A stretch of 64,000 bases of DNA from Lentzea albidocapillata (GTDB lineage: Bacteria > Actinomycetota > Actinomycetes > Mycobacteriales > Pseudonocardiaceae). The stretch spans positions 1 to 64,000 of the forward strand of contig NZ_JOEA01000006.1 of NCBI RefSeq assembly GCF_000719115.1, in the 5' to 3' direction. The first letter of the stretch is position 1; each line of letters begins with the position of its first letter. Positions 8,598 to 18,302 of the stretch are shown in pieces. Position numbers and translations under genes: made by a program. The notes under the pieces were generated by a model that was not told the DNA's origin, did no database searches, and saw only the letters and a list, made by a program, of their open reading frames with translations.

Positions 8598-9025
8598 TCG
8601 GCAGACCTACGGCGATCGCGTTGATCGCGGCGGGAGTGGTGCTGACCGCCACGGCGATGGTGTTGCCGTGGTACTCGACCGCCTACGCCGGCGGGGTCGA
8701 GGTCGTGGTCCGGGCGTGGGGGACGGAGATCCTCAACAAGCCCGGAGACTGGCCCGCGGGAGAGCTTTCGCCCTGGTACGGGGTGCCCGTCGTGGTCACC
8801 GCCGCGTTGCTCGTTGCCGGGGTCTGGATCAGCCGGGCGGCGCTGGCGGGAGCGGCCGGGCAGCTCGGCGCCGTGGGCGTGATCGGGGCGCTCGTGGTGT
8901 CCGAGCGCGGGCACGCGGTCGAGCAGCAGGGCGACTTCGCGGTCGGGTTCGGGCTGGTGTTCCTCGCGGTGGGGACACTGGTCGCGCTGGCCGGAGCCGT
9001 TGCGGTGCAACGGGAGGCGATGTGA
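8594..9025 (+). CDS. Small integral membrane protein, third of four paralogues
   Basis: 143 residues: TM1 (TAIALIAAGVVLTATAMVLP), WYSTAYAGG at the start of the external loop, two central membrane segments and a last segment ending VALAGAVAVQREAM. It has the same topology as its neighbours but no acidic tail. GTGA overlaps on both sides (8594-8597 and 9022-9025) indicate strict translational coupling in the cassette. Confidence 0.78.
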   Translation: MIGRPTAIALIAAGVVLTATAMVLPWYSTAYAGGVEVVVRAWGTEILNKPGDWPAGELSPWYGVPVVVTAALLVAGVWISRAALAGAAGQLGAVGVIGALVVSERGHAVEQQGDFAVGFGLVFLAVGTLVALAGAVAVQREAM

Positions 9026-9462
9026 GGAAGGTCGTGGGCGTCGTCCTGTTCGGACTTGCCGCCGCGGCCGCGGTCGCGGCCACGTTCCTGCCGTTCTCGG
9101 AACTGTTGATCAGCCTTGCCCCCGGGCAGCCGCAGACCGCGTACGTCACCACGGGGTGGAGCACGCGGTTCGGTGGCACGCAGGACGAGCACGGTCCGTT
9201 GTTCGCCATCCCGATCGTGGTGGCGGCCGCCGCCGTGCTGGCCGGGATGCGATGGCGAAAGGCCGCCTTTGCCGGAGCGGCCGCGCTCGCGGGCGTCACC
9301 GGAATGTTGTTCGTGTATTTGCTGAACGCGATCAGCTTTCACAAGGAGGGCAACATCGCCATCGATCCGGCGCTGGAAGCCGGGTTCGGCAACGGTATTT
9401 GGGTGCTCATAAGTGCAGTGGTTCTCGCGTTTGGAGCCGTAGTAGTTCACCCCGACGACTGA
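9022..9462 (+). CDS. Small integral membrane protein, fourth of four paralogues
   Basis: 146 residues with four membrane segments. Starts VRKVVGVVLFGLAAAAAVAATFLPF, has a polar loop with TTGWSTRFGG, and ends AVVVHPDD, a remnant of the VVVHQ tail seen in paralogues 1 and 2. GTG start inside the preceding stop codon overlap. The gene is followed by 62 nt before steA. Confidence 0.78.
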   Translation: MRKVVGVVLFGLAAAAAVAATFLPFSELLISLAPGQPQTAYVTTGWSTRFGGTQDEHGPLFAIPIVVAAAAVLAGMRWRKAAFAGAAALAGVTGMLFVYLLNAISFHKEGNIAIDPALEAGFGNGIWVLISAVVLAFGAVVVHPDD

Positions 9463-9524
9463 CCAGCCGGAATTGTCCGGCGTGCCTCACCTGTCGCGTG
9501 CGCACCGTGAGCCACTATCGGCTC

Positions 9525-10709
9525 ATGAAGCTTTCCGGGCTGCTGAGCCGCACCAACCACGAACTTCCCGGAGTCACCGGCGTCGCGCGGGTTGATCGGC
9601 GCGCGAGCGACCTGGTTCGGCGCGTCAGCGCCGGTGACATCGCGGTGATGGACCTGGTCGACATCGACCGGCGGACCGTCGAAGCGCTCGTCGCGGCCGA
9701 GGTCGTCGGCGTCGTGAACGCGTCACCGTCCATTTCCGGACGGTTTCCCAACCTCGGCCCGGAACTGCTGATCGAGGCCGGCATTCCGCTGATCGACAAC
9801 GTCGGCGCGGTCGCGCTGCGGGAGATCAAGGAAGGCGTCAAGATCCGGCTGCACGAAGGTGTCGTGTACGCCGGGGAACGCGAGCTCGCCAAGGGGATCG
9901 AGCAGAACGCCGAAAGCATCGCCGACGCGATGATCGAGGCGAAGGCCGGCATGTCGGCGCAACTCGAGGCGTTCTCCGCGAACACCATCGAGTTCCTGCG
10001 CCGGGAACGCGCGCTCGTTCTCGACGGCGTCGGCGTACCCGAGGTGTACGTGCCGATGCGCGACCGGCAGGTGCTCGTCGTCGCCGGCGGGCCGTCGCAC
10101 GCCGAGGAGCTGCGCAAGCTCCGCAAGTACATCCGCGAGTACCGGCCGGTGCTGATCGGCGTCGACTCGGGCGCGGACACGCTGATCGACGCCGGGCTCA
10201 AGCCGGACATCATCGTCGGCGACCCGGACGGCATCGGCACGGCGTCACTGCGCGCGGCCTCCGAGGTGGTCGTGCCCGCGCAGACCGACGGTCACGCGCC
10301 CGGCCTGCAGCGGATCCAGGACCTCGGCATCGGCGCGGTGACGTTCCCCGCGTCGGGCAACGCCGAGGATCTCGCGTTGCTGCTCGCCGAGGCGCACGGG
10401 GCGTCCCTGGTCGTCACGGTGGGGCTGCGCGCGACGCTGCGCGAGTTCCTCGACCGCGGGCACTCCGGTTCCAACCCCTCCACGTTCCTCACCCGGTTGA
10501 AGCTCGGCAGCAAGCTCGTCGACGGGGAGGCCGTCGCGACCCTGCACCGCAGCCGGGTCTCGCTGGGCGTGATCGTCCTGCTGGTGACCGCGGCGATCGT
10601 CGCCATGGCTGCGGCCCTCGCGGTGTCCGGTGTCGGTCACGTCTACGTCGACATCGTGGTCGACGGCTGGCAATCCGTCGTCAACTGGTTCAAGGGGTTC
10701 TTCTCGTGA
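9525..10709 (+). CDS. steA: SteA-like cell-separation protein with thiamin-pyrophosphokinase-like domain
   Basis: 394 residues. N-terminal MKLSGLLSR..PGVTGVARVDRR and VVNASPSISGRFPNLGPELL match Rv1697/SteA. The middle holds the TPK-like fold (VLIGVDSGADTLIDAGLKPDIIVGDPDGI) and a single TM is near the C-terminus (VSLGVIVLLVTAAIVAMAAAL). In Corynebacterium SteA works with SteB in septal cell-wall hydrolysis and daughter-cell separation. The four C-terminal residues overlap the steB start (GTGA). Start chosen at the ATG matching Rv1697. Confidence 0.88.
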   Translation: MKLSGLLSRTNHELPGVTGVARVDRRASDLVRRVSAGDIAVMDLVDIDRRTVEALVAAEVVGVVNASPSISGRFPNLGPELLIEAGIPLIDNVGAVALREIKEGVKIRLHEGVVYAGERELAKGIEQNAESIADAMIEAKAGMSAQLEAFSANTIEFLRRERALVLDGVGVPEVYVPMRDRQVLVVAGGPSHAEELRKLRKYIREYRPVLIGVDSGADTLIDAGLKPDIIVGDPDGIGTASLRAASEVVVPAQTDGHAPGLQRIQDLGIGAVTFPASGNAEDLALLLAEAHGASLVVTVGLRATLREFLDRGHSGSNPSTFLTRLKLGSKLVDGEAVATLHRSRVSLGVIVLLVTAAIVAMAAALAVSGVGHVYVDIVVDGWQSVVNWFKGFFS

Positions 10710-11644
10710 TCACGCTGCGCTACCACATAGTTTCGATCACCGCGGTGTTCCTCGCGCTGGCGGTCGGTGTCGTGCTGGGGTCGACCGCGATCAGCGGAAG
10801 GCTGCTCTCCGGGCTGAGCGACGAGAAGAACTCGTTGGCACAGCAGGTGAACGACCTGCAGAACGACCGCAACGCGTTGAACGCCAAGCTGACCGAGGCG
10901 GACAAGTTCGCCGCGTCCGTCGGCCCGCTCGCGGTCAAGGACCGCCTCGCCGAACGCACGGTCGTCATCGTCACGACGGCGGACGCCCGTCCGTCCGACC
11001 GGGACGCGCTGACCGGGCTGCTCAAGTCCGCGAGCGCCACCGTCACCGGCGAGATCCAGCTGACCGACGCGTTCACCGACCCGTCCCGCGGCGACCAGCT
11101 GCGCGATCTCGTGGCACGGCTGCAGCCCGCCGGCTCGCAGCTGCCCACGGCCGCGGACCCCGGCACACGCGCCGGTGGCCTGTTCGGAGCGCTGCTGCTG
11201 CTCAACCCGTCCAACAACCAGCCGCAGGCCACGGCCGACGAGACGGCGTCCGCGCTCGCCGGGCTGACCAACGCCGGGTTCGTGAAGGCCACCTCGGGGA
11301 TGAAGCCTGCGCAGCTCGCGATCGTGCTGACCGGCGGTGCCGCGATCGGTGACTCGGCCGCGGACCGCGCCTCGACCGTCGCGCGCTTCGCCACCCAGCT
11401 CGACCGGGCCGGCGCGGGTGTCGTGCTGGCGGGCGCGAACGGTTCGGCGAACGGCACGGGTGCGATCGGCGTGGTCCGCGCGGACACCGCCGCGACGTCG
11501 ATCCTGTCCACGGTGGACAACTCCGACACCCCGGCGGGCCAGGTCGTCGTGGTGATGGCGTTGAGCGAACAGCTGGAGGGCCGCTCCGGCCGTTACGGCG
11601 TCGCGGGCAACGCGGAGGCGTCCTCACCGGGGACGGCGGGCTAG
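10706..11644 (+). CDS. steB: SteB/MctB-family envelope protein
   Basis: 312 residues. One N-terminal membrane anchor (YHIVSITAVFLALAVGVVLGS), then a coiled coil (DEKNSLAQQVNDLQNDRNALNAKL) and an Ala/Thr-rich extracytoplasmic domain. This is the Rv1698/MctB family, named a copper transport protein in M. tuberculosis and SteB in Corynebacterium, where it partners SteA. Partner adjacency favours the SteB role here. Converges with the next leftward gene, their stops overlapping by 4 nt. Confidence 0.85.
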   Translation: MITLRYHIVSITAVFLALAVGVVLGSTAISGRLLSGLSDEKNSLAQQVNDLQNDRNALNAKLTEADKFAASVGPLAVKDRLAERTVVIVTTADARPSDRDALTGLLKSASATVTGEIQLTDAFTDPSRGDQLRDLVARLQPAGSQLPTAADPGTRAGGLFGALLLLNPSNNQPQATADETASALAGLTNAGFVKATSGMKPAQLAIVLTGGAAIGDSAADRASTVARFATQLDRAGAGVVLAGANGSANGTGAIGVVRADTAATSILSTVDNSDTPAGQVVVVMALSEQLEGRSGRYGVAGNAEASSPGTAG

Positions 11645-12324
11645 TAGTCGGTCGTCCAGTCGCCCGGAAGGATCTTCAGCAGCTGCTCGAAGGCGTCCGG
11701 TGTGCGGGCGCGGGCCCACAGCCACTGGCGGTCGTCCTCGCGCACGACCAGGTCGTCCGCGACGAACCAGCGGGTGCCGGGACTGTGCAGCGGCAGCAGG
11801 GCGAAGTGGTCCTCGAGCAGGGAGACGTCCGCCTCGGATGTCTCCCTGTCCGCTGTTCCGGCCCCGTCGCGGAACAGCGACTCGGAGAGCACCATCTCCA
11901 CGCACGCGAGCGAGAACCGCGGCAGCCAGGTGTCCCAGCGCTCCTCGGTCCTGTCGACGAGGTCGAGCTTGATCATCACCTCGGGGTCGTCGCCGTCCAG
12001 CGTCGTTCCCCAGGCCGCGACCCACTGGTTCTCGGCGCGGAACACCAGGACCTCGTCGTCCACGCGCAGTTCGGACGGCGTGAGCAGGCGGTCCTGGTTG
12101 CTGGTCAGGTCGGGGCGCTTGCCGAACAGCGACAGCGCCTCCTTCACCGCCTCGGGCAGCCGGACGAGCAGCTGTTCCTCGGCGGCGGCGAGATCGGCCC
12201 GGTTCCAGCCGTCCTGCGGTTCGATCGGCTCGGCCCACGCGGCCGCGAAACCCTCGATGAAACGCCACGCCCCTGAGCGTTCGCGCACGGCTCTTGCGGC
12301 TTCCCCTGCCACGTCGAAGGTCAC
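11641..12324 (-). CDS. SMI1/KNR4 (SUKH)-like protein
   Basis: 227 residues. The segment LAAAEEQLLVRLPEAVKEALSLFGKR..LLTPSEL..VLVFRAENQWVAAWG has the SUKH pattern: acid-rich helix, LP motif and a Gln/Trp-containing beta hairpin. SUKH proteins are often immunity proteins against polymorphic toxins, but no toxin gene is adjacent. Start at GTG 12324 is supported by AGGAAA 8 nt upstream; longer readings lack this. It sits alone on the minus strand inside an otherwise conserved rightward block, head-to-head with pyrG. Confidence 0.7.
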   Translation of the reverse strand: MTFDVAGEAARAVRERSGAWRFIEGFAAAWAEPIEPQDGWNRADLAAAEEQLLVRLPEAVKEALSLFGKRPDLTSNQDRLLTPSELRVDDEVLVFRAENQWVAAWGTTLDGDDPEVMIKLDLVDRTEERWDTWLPRFSLACVEMVLSESLFRDGAGTADRETSEADVSLLEDHFALLPLHSPGTRWFVADDLVVREDDRQWLWARARTPDAFEQLLKILPGDWTTDY

Positions 12325-12452
12325 GTGACAACTTTTCCTGATGCCGGCCCTTGCCGTGGGAGGTTCGGCAAAACCCCTCGCTGCGCCGATCGGGTGATGT
12401 GATCTGCCGGGTCGTGGTGCGCTGAGTGACCGGCGGCGTGTTAGCGTTATGG

Positions 12453-12492
12453 CCCGTGGATAGGGGGATTCGGCCCCCACGATTTTCACGGG
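12453..12492 (+). promoter_or_regulatory. Nested hairpin in the pyrG leader
   Basis: CCCGTG (12453-12458) is complementary to CACGGG (12487-12492), which includes the Shine-Dalgarno GGGAG of pyrG. Inside it GGGGG (12463-12467) can pair with CCCCC (12474-12478), followed by TTTT. A TAGCGT -10-like box at 12442-12447 would put the transcript start close to the first arm. The layout could act as an attenuator or hide the ribosome-binding site. Confidence 0.45.
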
Positions 12493-12502
12493 AGCCCCGT
12501 TG

Positions 12503-14181
<1,679 letters not shown>

Positions 14182-14185
<4 letters not shown>

Positions 14186-14814
14186 CATCTGATTTTGGGA
14201 CGCGGCACGACTTCCGGACGGTCTCCAGCGAGGACCTGCACGTCGGACGCGTCGTCGCGCTGCGGATCGACGAGGTCGAGATGCCCGGTGGCGGCACGGC
14301 CAAGCGCGAGATCGTCGAGCACATGGGCGCCGTCGCGGTCGTGGCCGTGGACGACGCCGGTGAGGTCGTGCTGGTCCACCAGTACCGGCACGCGCTCGGG
14401 CGGCACCTCTGGGAGCTGCCTGCCGGGCTGCTCGACCACGACGGCGAGGAGCCGGTCATCGGCGCGCGCCGCGAGCTGGCCGAGGAGGTCGGGCTCGATG
14501 CGGCGCGCTGGGACACGCTGGTCGACACGGCCGCGTCCCCCGGCTTCACCGACGAGGTCGTGCGCGTGTACCTGGCGCGCGAACTGTCCGAAGTGGACCG
14601 TGAGGTGCAGGGCGAGGAGGAGGCGGATCTGGAGATCCACCGCTTCCCGCTCGACGAGGCCGTGCGCATGGTGCTGGCGGGGGAGATCGTGAACTCCTCG
14701 ACCGTGGCCGGGCTGCTCGCGGCGCACGAGGTGCTGGCGGGGCGGGCGCAGACGCGTCCGGCCGACGCGCCGTTCCGCGACAAGCCGACCCGGTTCGCCG
14801 CGCGCAAGAAGTAA
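14182..14814 (+). CDS. Nudix hydrolase, ADP-ribose pyrophosphatase type
   Basis: 210 residues. The Nudix box reads G-X5-E-X7-REL-X-EE-X-GL in [24 protein letters not shown], preceded by [21 protein letters not shown], the ADP-ribose pyrophosphatase subfamily pattern. Position after pyrG equals Rv1700, a characterised ADP-ribose pyrophosphatase of about the same length. GTG start at the pyrG stop. The C-terminus is basic (RFAARKK). Confidence 0.9.
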
Positions 14815-14823
14815 GTTGGACTC

Positions 14824-15219
14824 ATGCAGACGTTGAAGGGTGCCTTCGCACGGGTGAAGGCACCCTTCGGCGTTCTCGCACTGGGTGGCGCGGGCGCGGT
14901 GCTGCTGCTGTTCGTCGATCCGAACAAGCCGGGCAACCTGCTGCCGAAATGCCCGATCAACTGGCTGACGGGGCTGAACTGCCCTGCGTGTGGTGCCACG
15001 CGCATGGTGCACGCGTTGCTGCACGGGGATGTCGTCGGCGCGTTCCACTTCAACGCCGTGTTGCTCGCGTTGGGCGTGCCTCTGGCCGTGTGGCTGTTCG
15101 CGCGCTGGACTCGCGACCGGTGGAATGGCGAACGGCGATCCGTGCCGAAGTCGGTCGGTGTCGCCGTTCTCGTCGTTGCCGCCGTGTGGGGCGTGGGTAG
15201 AAATCTCGCGGGGGTTTAG
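14824..15219 (+). CDS. DUF2752 membrane protein
   Basis: 131 residues, three hydrophobic segments (~15-32, ~78-95, ~112-128). The DUF2752 motif is clear: P-x-CPINWLTGLNCPACGATRM followed by HALLHGDVVGAFHFN. The CP-x2-CG cysteines are intact. The first codons lie in a strong inverted repeat (14835-14868), so the ATG at 14824 is uncertain; GTG 14854 is an alternative that keeps the motif. Function of the family is unknown. Confidence 0.82.
   Translation: MQTLKGAFARVKAPFGVLALGGAGAVLLLFVDPNKPGNLLPKCPINWLTGLNCPACGATRMVHALLHGDVVGAFHFNAVLLALGVPLAVWLFARWTRDRWNGERRSVPKSVGVAVLVVAAVWGVGRNLAGV
14835..14868 (+). repeat. Perfect 13-bp inverted repeat over the DUF2752 start region
   Basis: GAAGGGTGCCTTC and its exact reverse complement GAAGGCACCCTTC, with an 8-nt loop GCACGGGT. 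It begins 20 nt after the Nudix stop, the place expected of a pyrG-Nudix terminator, yet falls within the first 15 codons of the next annotated gene. No T-run follows. Confidence 0.85.
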
Positions 15220-15839
15220 TCCCTGAGCTTGCGGCCCTGAGCGTCCGTGCCGCCGTTGACCAGGATGATGATTCCGTCGATCAGCGCCCAGATGCCGCAG
15301 CCACCGCAGGTCAGCAGCTGGGCGACGGCGATGCCGGTGTGACCGGTGTAGAAGCGGCCGATGCCCAGGTTGCCCAGGAACAGCTGCAGCACGCCGGCGG
15401 CGACCTTCGACTTGTCCGACAGCGGCACGCCGGTGATCGGGTCGTAGCCGTACGGGGCGCCGGGACTGCCGTAGCCGGGCGGGAGCATTCCGGGCGGAGG
15501 CATGCCGGGCGGGGGCGGCGGAACCGCGTACTGCGGCTGGGGCCCGGTGGGCGGCGGGTAGTACGGCTGAGTGGGCTGAGGCGCGTAACCGGGCGGGGCC
15601 GGGGGCACGGCGAACGGCACCGACGGCGGCGCGAGGAACGGCGGATGGGGCTGCGGCAGGTCGCGGAACAGCTCCGCGAGCTCGGCGTAGCTCTGCGCGC
15701 CGGACGCGCGGTTCACGCGTTCCTGGTATTCACCGATGTCGAGCCGCGCCATCGCGAAGTGGTCGTTGAGCGCGGTGATCGCCTCTTCGCGCTGCTGGTT
15801 GCCGATGCGTTGCTGCTCAGGCCCGAATGCTTCTGACAC
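15216..15839 (-). CDS. DUF1707-TM2 domain protein
   Basis: 207 residues. N-terminal DUF1707 domain (QQRIGNQQREEAITALNDHFAMARLDIGEYQERV, ~10-55), a Pro/Tyr/Gly-rich linker with PPPPPGMPPPGM repeats (~75-130), then a TM2 domain (DKSKVAAGVLQLFLGNLGIGRFYTG and ALIDGIIILV). DUF1707 proteins bind promoters or membranes in actinobacteria; TM2 domains are membrane hairpins. Start set at GTG 15839; GTG 15848 is equally possible. It is convergent with the DUF2752 gene (4-nt overlap) and divergent from ald. Confidence 0.85.
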   Translation of the reverse strand: MSEAFGPEQQRIGNQQREEAITALNDHFAMARLDIGEYQERVNRASGAQSYAELAELFRDLPQPHPPFLAPPSVPFAVPPAPPGYAPQPTQPYYPPPTGPQPQYAVPPPPPGMPPPGMLPPGYGSPGAPYGYDPITGVPLSDKSKVAAGVLQLFLGNLGIGRFYTGHTGIAVAQLLTCGGCGIWALIDGIIILVNGGTDAQGRKLRD

Positions 15840-15879
15840 GGCACGCACGGTATCCGATGCAACAGATCGATATCGGGAA

Positions 15880-15885
15880 TACGCT
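15880..15885 (+). promoter_or_regulatory. -10 box of a leaderless ald promoter
   Basis: TACGCT ends 6 nt before the ald ATG (15892), so transcription would begin at or next to the start codon. The palindrome CGATATCG lies just upstream, in a divergent intergenic gap of only 52 nt. No convincing -35 is seen. Confidence 0.4.
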
Positions 15886-15891
15886 GCGACG

Positions 15892-16962
15892 ATGCTGGTC
15901 GGTGTCCCAAAGGAGATCAAGAACCACGAGTACCGCGTCGCGATCACACCCGCCGGAGTCGTCGAGCTGGTGCGCCGCGGCCACGAGGTCGTCGTCGAAC
16001 GCGACGCCGGCGCGGGTTCGTCGTTCCCCGACCACGAGTACGTGGCGGCGGGCGCGCGGATCGCGTCGTCGGCCGACGACGTGTGGGGGTCGGCGGACCT
16101 GGTTCTCAAGGTCAAGGAACCGATCGAGCCCGAGTACCACCGCATGCGCCGCGACCAGGTGCTGTTCACCTACCTGCACCTCGCGGCTTCGCCGTCGTGC
16201 ACCGCGGCGATCGCGGCCTCCGGCATCACGGCCATCGCCTATGAGACCGTGCAGCTGCCCGACGGGTCGTTGCCGTTGCTGGCGCCGATGAGCGAGATCG
16301 CCGGGCGGATGGCCGCCCAGGTCGGCGCGCACTGCCTGGAACGAGCCCAGGGCGGGCGCGGGGTGTTGCTCGGCGGGGCGCCCGGAGTGGCGGCGGGCAA
16401 GGTCGCGGTGATCGGCGCGGGAGTGGCGGGGATGAACGCGGCGACGATGGCCGTGGGTATGCAGGCCGAGGTCGTCGTGCTGGACAACAACGTCAACCGG
16501 TTGCGGCAGATCGACTTCACCTACCGCGGGCACCTGCAGACGATCGCCTCGAACGTCTACGAGGTCGAGAAGGCCTGCCAGTGGGCGGATCTGGTGGTCG
16601 GCGCGGTGCTGGTGCCGGGTGCGAAGGCGCCGAAGCTCGTCAGCAACGACCTGGTGTCGCGGATGCGGACCGGCAGTGTGCTGGTGGACATCGCGGTCGA
16701 TCAGGGCGGGTGTTTCGAGGACACGCGGCCGACCACGCACGACGCGCCGACGTACCGCGTGCACGACTCCGTGTTCTACTGCGTCGCGAACATGCCCGGT
16801 GCCGTGCCGAACACGTCGACGTACGCGCTCACGAACGTGACGCTGCCGTACGTCATCGCGTTGGCGGACAAGGGTTTCGATCGTGCTGTCGCGGATGACC
16901 CGGCGCTCGCCAAGGGTGTCAACGCGCGTGCTGGAGAGATCGTGCTGGAAGGGCTGGAGTGA
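15892..16962 (+). CDS. ald: Alanine dehydrogenase
   Basis: 356 residues. Starts [20 protein letters not shown], with the NAD-binding loop [22 protein letters not shown], substrate residues in [17 protein letters not shown] and DNNVNRL, and the C-terminal [19 protein letters not shown]. It interconverts alanine with pyruvate and ammonia using NAD. The last ~15 residues usual in the family are missing. ATG without a clear Shine-Dalgarno, consistent with a leaderless mRNA. It ends in a 4-nt overlap with xerD. Confidence 0.96.
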   Translation: MLVGVPKEIKNHEYRVAITPAGVVELVRRGHEVVVERDAGAGSSFPDHEYVAAGARIASSADDVWGSADLVLKVKEPIEPEYHRMRRDQVLFTYLHLAASPSCTAAIAASGITAIAYETVQLPDGSLPLLAPMSEIAGRMAAQVGAHCLERAQGGRGVLLGGAPGVAAGKVAVIGAGVAGMNAATMAVGMQAEVVVLDNNVNRLRQIDFTYRGHLQTIASNVYEVEKACQWADLVVGAVLVPGAKAPKLVSNDLVSRMRTGSVLVDIAVDQGGCFEDTRPTTHDAPTYRVHDSVFYCVANMPGAVPNTSTYALTNVTLPYVIALADKGFDRAVADDPALAKGVNARAGEIVLEGLE

Positions 16963-17846
16963 TTGCCGAGCTGGTGGCGACCTATCTCGACCACCTCGCC
17001 GTGGAACGCGGCACCGCCCGCAACACGCTCGACTCCTACACGCGCGACCTGCGCCGCTACACCGAGCACCTGGAGTCCATAGGTGTCACGGATTTGGGCG
17101 CGGTCACGGAACTGCAGGTGAGTGAGTTCCTGGCCGTGCTGCGCGAAAGCGGGCTCGCGGCGTCGTCTGCCGCACGGACGTTGGTCGCCGTGCGCGGATT
17201 GCACCGCTTCGCGCACCGTGAAGGCGTTGTGCCGCATGACGCCGCACGGGCTGTGCATCCGCCGTCGCCGCCGAAGAGGCTGCCGAAAGCTTTACCGATC
17301 AATGAGGTTCTCACCCTCCTGGAAACTGTGGGAAACCTCAGGGACAAAGCGCTGCTGGAGCTGCTGTACTCGACGGGAGCGCGAATCTCCGAGGTCGTCG
17401 GGCTGGACGTGGACGACATCGACGCTTCCGAGCGCACGGTGCTGCTGGACGGGAAGGGAGGGAAACAACGGCTGGTCCCGGTCGGGCGGCCGGCGTTGGC
17501 GGCGGTCGACGCCTACCTGGTGCGAGCACGTCCCGCGTTGGCGGCCAAAGGACGTGGTACGCCTGCATTGTTCCTGAATACACGTGGCGGAAGGCTGTCG
17601 CGGCAGAGCGCGTGGACGGTTCTGAAGACCGCGGCGGAGCAGGCTGGAATCACCGCGGTGGTCTCCCCCCACACGTTGCGACATTCGTTCGCCACCCATC
17701 TGCTCGAAGGGGGTGCCGACGTTCGGGTGGTGCAGGAACTTCTCGGGCATGCATCCGTTACGACCACTCAGGTGTACACACTGGTAACCGTTACGACTTT
17801 GAGGGAGGTCTACGCAACTGCACACCCTCGGGCCACTGGAACATGA
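16959..17846 (+). CDS. xerD: Tyrosine recombinase XerD
   Basis: 295 residues. N-terminal SAM-like core-binding domain (~1-95), catalytic domain with Arg142 ([10 protein letters not shown]), Lys in LLDGKGGKQ, His238/Arg241 ([21 protein letters not shown]), His264 ([13 protein letters not shown]) and the nucleophile Tyr273. It resolves chromosome dimers at dif with XerC and the FtsK translocase. Locus order equals Rv1701. GTG start overlapping the ald stop, so ald and xerD are coupled. Confidence 0.95.
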   Translation: MIAELVATYLDHLAVERGTARNTLDSYTRDLRRYTEHLESIGVTDLGAVTELQVSEFLAVLRESGLAASSAARTLVAVRGLHRFAHREGVVPHDAARAVHPPSPPKRLPKALPINEVLTLLETVGNLRDKALLELLYSTGARISEVVGLDVDDIDASERTVLLDGKGGKQRLVPVGRPALAAVDAYLVRARPALAAKGRGTPALFLNTRGGRLSRQSAWTVLKTAAEQAGITAVVSPHTLRHSFATHLLEGGADVRVVQELLGHASVTTTQVYTLVTVTTLREVYATAHPRATGT

Positions 17847-17870
17847 GGCTTCCACGGGTACGGTGGGCAG

Positions 17871-18200
17871 GTGCCGAACTTGGACGAGCCGTCCCCACAG
17901 GCCATCGATCTAGCCGCCGTGCTGCACGCGCTGAGTGACCCGACAAGGCTCGCGGTCGTGCGCCAGATCCAGTCGAGCGGCGAGAGGCTGTGCGGGGCTT
18001 TCGAAGTTGACGTAGCGAAGTCGACCCTGTCCCAGCACCTGCGCGTGTTGCGCGAAGCGGGTATCACCCGAACACGCTGCCGCGGCAACCAGCGCTGGGT
18101 GTCATTGCGTCGCGATGACCTGGATCTTCTCTTCCCCGGCCTGCTGGACGTGGTGCTGTCCGCCGCGGACAGGCGAACACGAACGGATGTCGCGGTCTAA
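17871..18200 (+). CDS. ArsR/HxlR-like winged-helix transcriptional regulator
   Basis: 109 residues. Pattern ALSDPTRLAVVRQIQ, recognition helix KSTLSQHLRVLREAGI and the beta wing RTRCRGNQRWVSLRRDDLDLLFPG are those of small ArsR-type repressors. The single Cys before the recognition helix (RLCGAFEVD) is not enough to predict a metal site. TACGGT at 17859-17864 lies 6 nt before the GTG, suggesting a leaderless transcript starting inside the xerD tail. Target unknown. Confidence 0.85.
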   Translation: MPNLDEPSPQAIDLAAVLHALSDPTRLAVVRQIQSSGERLCGAFEVDVAKSTLSQHLRVLREAGITRTRCRGNQRWVSLRRDDLDLLFPGLLDVVLSAADRRTRTDVAV

Positions 18201-18302
18201 CTCAGTCTTGACAAACACCGGCGAGGCGCGTTGCTGCTCGCACGGGTGCGGCCTAGGCTGCGCCCGGAGAGACGACTACGACCAGATGAGGGAACGCCAG
18301 CC

